This document shows positions 58,519 through 64,000 of a stretch of 64,000 nt of DNA, in pieces (the first letter of the stretch is position 1; each line of letters begins with the position of its first letter). The notes beneath the pieces are model-generated. The model was not told the origin of the DNA. It saw only the letters and a list, made by a program, of their open reading frames with translations, and did not search any database. The position numbers and the translations under genes were made by a program. Where the stretch lies: contig NZ_JBEJGX010000003.1 in assembly GCF_040253635.1 (NCBI RefSeq), forward strand, positions 7,713,501 through 7,777,500. The letters are read 5' to 3'. This stretch comes from Streptomyces sp. Edi2. GTDB lineage: Bacteria; Actinomycetota; Actinomycetes; Streptomycetales; Streptomycetaceae.

Positions 58519-59825
58519 CAGCGGAGGAACCCTTCGTAGTTGCGCTGCTGGAGCTGGCTCTCGATCTGCTTCACGGTCTCCAGGCCCACACTCACGATGA
58601 TGAGGATGCTTGTCCCGCCGAACGGGAAGTTCTGGTTCGCGTGGAAAAGCACCAACTCCATTGTTGGTACGAGTGCGATCAGCCCCAGATACAGCGAGCC
58701 CGGCCACGTGATCCGGTTGAGCACGTAGCTGAGGTACTCGGCCGTCGGGCGACCAGCCCGGATACCCGGGATGAAGCCACCGTGCTTTTTCATGTTGTCG
58801 GCGACTTCTTCGGGGTTGAAGCTGATGGCCACGTAGAAGAAGGCGAAGAACACGATCAACAAGACGTACGCGGCGATGTAAACGGGGCGGTCTCCCTTGG
58901 TGAAGTTGGTGGCGATCCAAGTCGCCCATGCCGCCTTCGACTGGCTGAACTGTGCGATGAGCGCCGGGATGGAGAGCAGCGACGACGCGAAGATAACGGG
59001 AATCACACCTGCCTGGTTCACCTTGAGCGGGATGTAAGTGGACGTTCCGCCATAGGACCGGCGGCCGATCATCCGCTTCGCGTACTGCACCGGGATGCGC
59101 CGCTGGGCCTGCTCGACGAAGACCACCAGGGCGACCATCGCCAGGCCGACCGCGATGACGGCGAAGAACTCGATCCAGCCGTCGGCCAGCTCGCCGGTGA
59201 GCTTGATCTGCCACAGCGCACTCGGGAAGCGGGCGGCGATCGAGATGAACATCAGGATCGACATGCCGTTGCCGATGCCGCGGTCGGTGACCAGCTCACC
59301 GAGCCACATGGTCAGGCAGGTGCCGGCCGTCATGGTGATGACCATCGTGATGGTGGTGAATTCCGTGTCGTTGGGCACGATCTGGCGCGTGCAGCCCTGG
59401 AAGAGCGAACCGGCGCGGGCGGCGGTTACCAGGGCGGTGCCCTCCAGAGCGGCGAGCGCCACGGCCAGATAGCGGGTGTACTGGGTGATCTTCGCCTGGC
59501 CGGACTGGCCCTCTTTCTTGAGGGCTTCCAGCCGCGGGATCACCACGGTCAGCAGCTGGAGGATGATGCTCGCCGTGATGTACGGCATGATCCCCAGCGC
59601 GAAGATCGTGATCTGCAGCAGCGCACCACCGCTGAACATGTTCACCAGGCCGAACAACCCGCTGTTGGCGTGGGTCCGAGCCGTGCAGAACTCGACGTTC
59701 GCGTAGTTCACCCCTGGGACCGGGATGTGCACTCCGATCCGGTAGAGCACGATGATGCCCAGTGTGAACAGCAGCTTCTTGCGCAGGTCGGGCGTCTTGA
59801 ACGCTCGGGCGAACGCGGTGAGCAC
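58518..59825 (-). CDS. secY: Protein translocase subunit SecY, stand-alone copy
   Basis: 435 residues, ten membrane helices, the central channel of the Sec system. N-terminus MLTAFARAFKTPDLRKKLLFTLGIIVLYRIG, then GLFGLVNMFSGGALLQITIFALGIMPYITASIILQLL (plug and lateral gate) and C-terminal SQLQQRNYEGFLR are standard. GTG 59825 follows GGAGG by four bases. It is not in the ribosomal protein operon: upstream is a proline-rich protein gene and downstream only an adk stub. So this is probably a second copy, diverged in the periplasmic loop after TM1 (VNYANVEFCTARTHAN), while the rest is conserved. Confidence 0.95.
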   Translation of the reverse strand: MLTAFARAFKTPDLRKKLLFTLGIIVLYRIGVHIPVPGVNYANVEFCTARTHANSGLFGLVNMFSGGALLQITIFALGIMPYITASIILQLLTVVIPRLEALKKEGQSGQAKITQYTRYLAVALAALEGTALVTAARAGSLFQGCTRQIVPNDTEFTTITMVITMTAGTCLTMWLGELVTDRGIGNGMSILMFISIAARFPSALWQIKLTGELADGWIEFFAVIAVGLAMVALVVFVEQAQRRIPVQYAKRMIGRRSYGGTSTYIPLKVNQAGVIPVIFASSLLSIPALIAQFSQSKAAWATWIATNFTKGDRPVYIAAYVLLIVFFAFFYVAISFNPEEVADNMKKHGGFIPGIRAGRPTAEYLSYVLNRITWPGSLYLGLIALVPTMELVLFHANQNFPFGGTSILIIVSVGLETVKQIESQLQQRNYEGFLR

Positions 59826-60074
59826 GGTGCCTCCTGCGCCTCCCGCCACTTTTAGGGCCGGGAGGCGACGGTCTTGAGGATCGACGAATACGTAGCGGTT
59901 GTACTGTGCGGAGCTCGCCCGCACGGCGGGTTCCGAGGCAGGACCCCGTGGCCGACTTGGTTGCCCAGGGTGCGGTTCGCGCGCAAACGAAGTCGCCTTC
60001 TCCCTCTCGCCCAGCTGTACGGACACTGGGCTTCCGAACACACCCATCGGGACCGCTTGAACGCGGCCAGGGCG
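59826..60074. promoter_or_regulatory. Probable promoter region of stand-alone secY
   Basis: A 249-bp gap between secY and the proline-rich protein gene. The 40 bp before the secY start (AGTGGCGGGAGGCGC just upstream) look like the native rplO-secY spacer, but no rplO is present, so transcription must start in this gap. I cannot point to a firm -35/-10 pair. Confidence 0.4.
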
Positions 60075-60584
60075 CTACCTGGCGGTCGAGGTTTGTGTCG
60101 GCGTCGGAGCCGGCTCGGCGGTTGAGGGACGGTACGGCATCGGCACTGGGCCGGTAGTTGAGGCGCAGGTCGGCATCGGAACCGGCTTGGGGGGTGATGT
60201 ACGGCTGGGCATCGAAGGCTCGGAGGGCGAGGGGTGATACGGCATCGGCACCGGCCGGGTGGTTGACGTGCAGGTCGGCATCGGCGGCTTTGTGGCACCG
60301 GGCCTGGGGCGGGGTGTCGATGGCATCGGGACCGACTCGGCAGGGGTACCGGGGCGGCGCTGCGGGCCGGTGGGGCCGTCCTGAGCGAAGGAACTTGGCA
60401 GCACCATCAGTCCGACTCCGAGCCCCGCAACGGTCAGCACGGATCCGGTGGCCGTCCAGGCCGCTCGAGCCCGCCGGCGTGCGCGAACGCCGGCGTGCAG
60501 TCGGTCTCGGTGCCGGTCCTCATAGAGCGTGTCCTCCTGGCTGTCGCGCATCATCCGTGCCAGCTCCTGCTCGAAGTGATCCAT
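60075..60584 (-). CDS. Proline-rich membrane protein next to ECF sigma factor
   Basis: 169 residues. Residues 1-40 are charged and cytosolic (FEQELARMMRDSQEDTLYEDRHRDRL), 41-63 a single membrane helix (TATGSVLTVAGLGVGLMVLP), the rest an extracellular Pro/Thr/Met-rich tail with repeated PVPMP units. Layout and position, 10 bp behind a sigma factor gene, suggest a membrane partner or anti-sigma-like protein, but no zinc-binding (ZAS) HxxxCxxC motif is present. The tail repeats come from tandem DNA repeats and may vary. GGGAG precedes ATG 60584. Confidence 0.75.
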   Translation of the reverse strand: MDHFEQELARMMRDSQEDTLYEDRHRDRLHAGVRARRRARAAWTATGSVLTVAGLGVGLMVLPSSFAQDGPTGPQRRPGTPAESVPMPSTPRPRPGATKPPMPTCTSTTRPVPMPYHPSPSEPSMPSRTSPPKPVPMPTCASTTGPVPMPYRPSTAEPAPTPTQTSTAR

Positions 60585-60594
60585 AGCTCCCTCT

Positions 60595-61098
60595 TCACTC
60601 CACCGGCTCTGCCTCAGCCAGAAGCTGACGCAACCGTGCAACGCCGCGGGTCGTCAGAGAACGGGCGGTACCCACCGGACAGCCCAGCACCTCCGCGACA
60701 TCCCGCTCGGGCAGGTCCTGGTAGTAGCGCAGCACCACCGCAGCCCGCTGCCGCGCCGGCAGCAACGCCAACACGGCCTCCAACCGGGTCTGCTCGTCCA
60801 CGGCAGCGGTCTCATCTGCCACCTCGGGCGGGTCGGGCAGCTGGTCCACAGGGTGCTCGCCCCACCAGCGACGCCGTGCCGAGCGAGCCGCAGTACGGGC
60901 CAAGACCCGGCGCACATACGCCTCGGGCGCCCCCTTGGCCACCTTTGGCCAGGCAAACCACAGTTTGACGAGCGCTTCCTGCAGCAGATCCTCGGCCCGG
61001 TGCCGGTCTCCACCGGTGAACAGCCGCGCCAGGTGAAGCAGCGCCGACCACCGAGCCGCCACGAACCGGTCGAACTCATCGGCCCGCAACTGCCCCAT
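60595..61098 (-). CDS. SigE-type ECF sigma factor
   Basis: 167 residues. Region 2: DRFVAARWSALLHLARLFTGGDRHRAEDLLQEALVKLWFAW, region 4: LEAVLALLPARQRAAVVLRYYQDLPERDVAEVLGCPVGTARSLTTRGVARLRQLL. This is the actinobacterial SigE-like ECF family (often annotated SigE70). It would direct RNA polymerase to a small stress or envelope regulon. A GTG at 61107 is an alternative start. The proline-rich membrane protein follows 10 bp downstream as a probable partner. Confidence 0.93.
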   Translation of the reverse strand: MGQLRADEFDRFVAARWSALLHLARLFTGGDRHRAEDLLQEALVKLWFAWPKVAKGAPEAYVRRVLARTAARSARRRWWGEHPVDQLPDPPEVADETAAVDEQTRLEAVLALLPARQRAAVVLRYYQDLPERDVAEVLGCPVGTARSLTTRGVARLRQLLAEAEPVE

Positions 61099-61517
61099 CA
61101 GCGTCACCCCCTCACCTCAACACGCCCCTACACCCTCAATAAAGGCACTGGCCCCTGCACCGCTATGCACCCCCGACAAGTGACATGGCTCACGCATGCC
61201 ATCCCGGCCGTGCCCACGGCGACGTGTCTGGATCGGCGGCGGCAGCTCGGACGGGAGGTTTGCGGGTGGTGGACGAGTAAGTCCGAATGCCTGCGGGCCC
61301 GTACACCCCGAGGACCAGGACGCGAAGACTGCCGACGAGGTACGCAACGCGTGGAACGCCTAGCACCCGAATATCCCGCTGACCGTGTTGAGCAGCCGGA
61401 CACGCTCGCTGACCCGGCCGATCGTGGACCACCTGCGCGCCGCCCCCGCGGGGACGGTCCCACCCAGCCTCCAGTCAGGGCCGGGCAGGGCGCCGAGCCG
61501 TTCCGAGATCGGCTGGC
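61099..61517. other. 419-bp gap with a possible short remnant
   Basis: Upstream of the sigma gene and downstream of the repeat-protein pseudogene. The plus strand around 61310-61365 reads ...EDQDAKTADEVRNAWNA-stop with coding-like composition, but no start is seen; it may be a gene fragment. Otherwise nothing is supported. Confidence 0.35.
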
Positions 61518-62391
61518 TTACGGGCCTGGCGGTGTCACCTCTGCCACAGCGGTGCGCAGCTGGGGGGCATTCGGGGCATCGGGGTGATGGGCGAGCCAGC
61601 GCTGGGCCAGGCGGGTGGCTGTCTTCTTCTGGTCCGCGGACAGATTCGGAATCCTGAGGAGATCCTCGACAACCACGTGCGCTTTGTAATGCGTGCAGTG
61701 GAGTGTCAGCCAATGGAGAGTGACATCGACCGCGCGTGCCTGCCGGGTTCCGTCGAGAGCGGGATGGCGTAGCAGGCCAGAGAGCACAGGGCGCACCTTG
61801 GTGCCCTTTCGGTGTTCCAGAAACCGCAGAGCGATGTCGATGCCGGCTCGCCCCTGCTGTTGCGTCAGATCGGTACGGGTGAGGAGAGAAGCCAGAACAG
61901 CACGTTGTGCCTTGCCGGTATGGGCGGCCAACCGCTGAATGCCCAGGTCGGCAACCGTCCGGGCCTGCGCTGCGGTAAGCCCCTCAAGCTGGCTGAGCAA
62001 GGTGGCGAGGAGGGCATCGTCGTCGGGGTGTGCCGACAACTGGGCCAGCCCCAGCCGCAGGGCCGACTGGCGCTGCTCGGCGGTCAACTCCTCCTCTCTC
62101 AGCACGGGGTTGAGTACGATGGCGAACGCCGGGTGGTCGTCGTTGGTGTCCAGCCAGTCAAAGGCATGGGCGACGATGGAGCGGGTCTGCTCGGGGCCGA
62201 GCCGGTCACGACTTAGCAGGAGGCGCTGCAGCACGGTCGGCGTGGACGGACCATTCGGCTGGTCGGCCACCTGATCGATGAGTCCGCGTGACGTTCGCCA
62301 GCCGTGCGGGCGAGTGGTTCATTCCGGTCAAGCGCTTGAGCAGTTCGGCAGTGTTGGGCCAATCCTCCGCCGGGCGTTCCCACGTCAGGAT
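61518..62391 (-). pseudogene. Frameshifted, 5'-truncated helical-repeat protein gene
   Basis: The frame from GTG 62270 to 61518 encodes about six repeats of 36-37 residues, each with a pattern like ...ALxWLxxH......VLxxLLxxxDLTxxQ.... Immediately upstream, in another frame (62391-62286), ILTWERPAEDWPNTAELLKR, LTGMNHSPARLANVT reads like the missing preceding part. A one-base deletion near 62283-62290 (ACGCGG|ACTC) would separate them; restoring it gives ...LANVTRGLIDQVADQP. Further upstream the coding pattern is lost, so the 5' end is gone. Superhelical repeats like these end many STAND-type or other large proteins, but no NTPase part is present. Confidence 0.65.
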
Positions 62392-62997
62392 TCGCCTCCT
62401 CGCGAGCCCTCTGCCCGGGACGTGACCGGCGGGATTGCCCGTCCTGTGGTCGTGCCGGAGCGGCGCACCGTCCGGGTGTGGTGAAGATGAGTGCATCTCC
62501 GTCGGTGATCGTTCGCGGCATGGACCGCACCCAAGAACTTTTGCGGGACGGCTCTTAGCTTTTCGCTTCCACTGACTCCCGAACTCGTCGGCGCGGGCGA
62601 GCGGGCCTGACCATAAAGCGCCACTAAAGCCTCTCTAAAGTAATGACGGGAGAGGGTGCGTTCCGGTTCGGTCGGAAGCGAATTAATTTGCTTCAATTTT
62701 AATTACTGGCCGATATTTGATCGCGAGCCCGTCCGTCCTCCAGACGACGATCTGTGAAGTGCTGAGTTGCGGCAACCGGCAGTTACGGGCGATGTGAAGC
62801 ATATCCCTATATAGGAGATTTTAGCGGGCTTGGTATACGCGCATTATATCTGAACCTCTGTGTGTTCATGTGGACGTCGTGCGAATAATAAGCTTGACGT
62901 CTCCCCGAGGCTTCGCTCATCATATTCGGGAATTCGCCCTCGGTGTAATGTGGCGGTAAACGGGAAGGGTTTCGGGAATCGAATGAGCGGGGGGTAA
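62392..62997. other. 606-bp low-GC promoter region before SARP
   Basis: GC falls clearly below the rest of the window (for example 62680-62710 and 62810-62850). TTGACG at 62894-62899 with CATCAT 18 bp later (62918-62923) is a possible promoter for the SARP gene. A nested AATTAATT/TTAATTA patch lies near 62683-62706. No gene with coding character is seen. Confidence 0.4.
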
Positions 62998-63792
62998 ATG
63001 AGATTTCGGATTCTTGGCCCATTAGAGGTGGCAAACGATCGTGATGAAGGGGTAACGCCACAGGCGCTCAAGCTTCGATCACTCCTGGCTGCTCTGTGTG
63101 TTCATGCTGACCGCGTCGTACCCACGCAGCGTCTCATCAACGCTCTTTGGGCGGGGGCGCCTCCGCGTACGGCCTCCACTGCCCTCCAGGTATATATTTC
63201 GAAACTGCGGAGACACTTCGGAAATCTGGGCGCCGGTTCCTCGATCATCGTCACCCAGTCGCCAGGATATGTGCTCCGACTCAAGCATCATTCGCTGGAC
63301 TTGAGGCATTTTGATTCCACGGTCCTCCAGGCGCGTGAGGCTCTGGGTGCCGGCCTTCCGCGCGAAGCCGCACAGCTGCTCTCCGAGGCGACCCAACTGT
63401 GGAACGGCCCGGCGCTCGCGGATGTGAGGGCCACTCCCATCCTTAACGGTTACGCGCGGCAATTGGAAGAGAGGCGCAATGCCACGTATGAGCGGCGTCT
63501 GGAGCTGGAACTCGGACTCGGTCGACACAGTGAACTGAATGGCGAGTTATACGGACTCGTGCACGATCATCCGATGCGGGAGAACCTGCACGCTTACCTT
63601 ATGATCGCTCTTTATCGAAGCGGGCGGATTCGAGAATGCCTGAAGGCTTACAGCAACATCAGACAGGCCCTCGTCGAGGAAATAGGAGTGGAACCAGGTG
63701 CCCTGCTGCGGAACCTGCACCGTGCAGTCCTCAGCAGGGAAGCCCGGCTCGACGACCCCGGCCAAGGCCTGTTGACCTCCTCCCCGTCCTGA
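62998..63792 (+). CDS. SARP-family transcriptional activator
   Basis: 264 residues. The N-terminal OmpR-type winged helix (MRFRILGPLEVAND; LKLRSLLAALCVHADRVVPTQRLINALWAG, STALQVYISKLRRHFG) is followed by a bacterial transcriptional activator (BTAD) domain (LRHFDSTVLQAREALGAG, then LMIALYRSGRIRECLKAYSNIRQALVEEIGVEPG). This is the short SARP form of ActII-ORF4 and RedD, which switch on antibiotic gene clusters. Codon GC is lower than in its neighbours. It may belong to a cluster that continues past the right edge. Confidence 0.95.
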   Translation: MRFRILGPLEVANDRDEGVTPQALKLRSLLAALCVHADRVVPTQRLINALWAGAPPRTASTALQVYISKLRRHFGNLGAGSSIIVTQSPGYVLRLKHHSLDLRHFDSTVLQAREALGAGLPREAAQLLSEATQLWNGPALADVRATPILNGYARQLEERRNATYERRLELELGLGRHSELNGELYGLVHDHPMRENLHAYLMIALYRSGRIRECLKAYSNIRQALVEEIGVEPGALLRNLHRAVLSREARLDDPGQGLLTSSPS

Positions 63793-63852
63793 TCCTGTCG
63801 GTCGGCGGATGGACGCCGATCGAGCCTCGCTTTGGCACGCTATGAGGTAATC

Positions 63853-63891
63853 GCTACCTACGGATTGCTACCTGCGGATTGCTACCTACGG
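63853..63891. repeat. 14-bp tandem repeats downstream of SARP gene
   Basis: GCTACCTACGGATT, GCTACCTGCGGATT and the partial GCTACCTACGG are adjacent. They lie 60 bp after the SARP stop in the last 208 bases of the window, in which no gene is seen. They could be operator-like repeats for a next gene or simple duplications. Confidence 0.8.
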
Positions 63892-64000
63892 TCGGTCGGG
63901 GCTGCGAGCGGCGCCCTCACTGCTACTCCGGTGGAGACGGAGCCGTCAGGCAACCAGCGCGGGGCGTCACTCCTGGCCCCGGCGATGATCGCTGGAGGGG

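Noticed and set aside
58227..59855. 542-codon plus-strand frame opposite secY
   Set aside because: Antisense to secY; no domain pattern and a His/Asp-rich composition typical of antisense translation.

Overview
The window is high-GC actinobacterial DNA and almost certainly Streptomyces. Evidence: third-codon positions are strongly G/C, several genes look leaderless, GTG starts are frequent, and regulators of the TetR, PadR, MarR, LysR, XRE/MmyB-like and SARP types are dense. Typical Streptomyces families such as CYP105-like P450, DUF6204, DUF5107 and DUF2254 are present. There is no rRNA operon and no CRISPR array. One tRNA gene, tRNA-Leu(GAG), was found at 57699-57783.

Layout. (1) 1-4.8 kb: a CYP105-like P450, a TetR regulator divergent from a DUF2867-like gene with two operator-like dyads between them, and a complete IS607-type element (serine recombinase plus TnpB). 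The element appears to have landed exactly at the stop codon of the DUF2867-like gene. (2) 4.8-11.2 kb: a CaiB/BaiF CoA transferase, a tyrosine-recombinase remnant, a TetR/hydrolase divergon, then small metabolic genes (GNAT, VOC, DUF6204, arginase-like). (3) 11.3-24 kb: DUF5107-TPR protein, oxidoreductase, a PadR/hydrolase divergon with a 30-bp palindromic operator, LysE exporter, methyltransferase, PAP2-diacylglycerol kinase fusion, an aminotransferase-fold protein that lacks the PLP lysine, and an orphan tsaD. (4) 24-57.7 kb: largely ordinary metabolic genes. These include an APC permease, fatty-acid desaturase, Nudix, OsmC, M55 peptidase, PCD, photolyase, two SseB-like proteins, aldo/keto reductase, acyl-CoA ligase, LysR/SBF transporter pair, secreted sialidase, MarR/quinone oxidoreductase divergon, FdhD, flavin monooxygenase, chorismate mutase, aldehyde dehydrogenase and DUF2254. 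Many are separated by strong perfect-stem terminators. (5) 57.7-64 kb, to the right of tRNA-Leu: this looks accessory. It holds tRNA-3'-end-like debris, a stand-alone secY carrying only the first 13 codons of adk behind it, an ECF sigma factor with a proline-rich membrane partner, a broken helical-repeat gene, a low-GC stretch and a SARP activator that may mark the edge of a biosynthetic cluster beyond the window.

How genes fit together. Most genes are monocistronic or in pairs: regulator plus divergent target (TetR/DUF2867, TetR/hydrolase, PadR/hydrolase, LysR/SBF, MarR/quinone oxidoreductase), GNAT plus VOC, and sigma plus membrane partner. No long biosynthetic operon lies inside the window. 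The observations most worth following are: the Nur-box-like dyad between the orphan tsaD and an APC permease, the secY-adk' segment beside tRNA-Leu, the lysine-less aminotransferase fold, the start codon of the desaturase sitting inside a perfect 10-bp inverted repeat, the scarless IS607 insertion with a RuvC-III-altered TnpB, and the frameshifted six-repeat protein. All functional names are from reading motifs by eye; no database search was possible.
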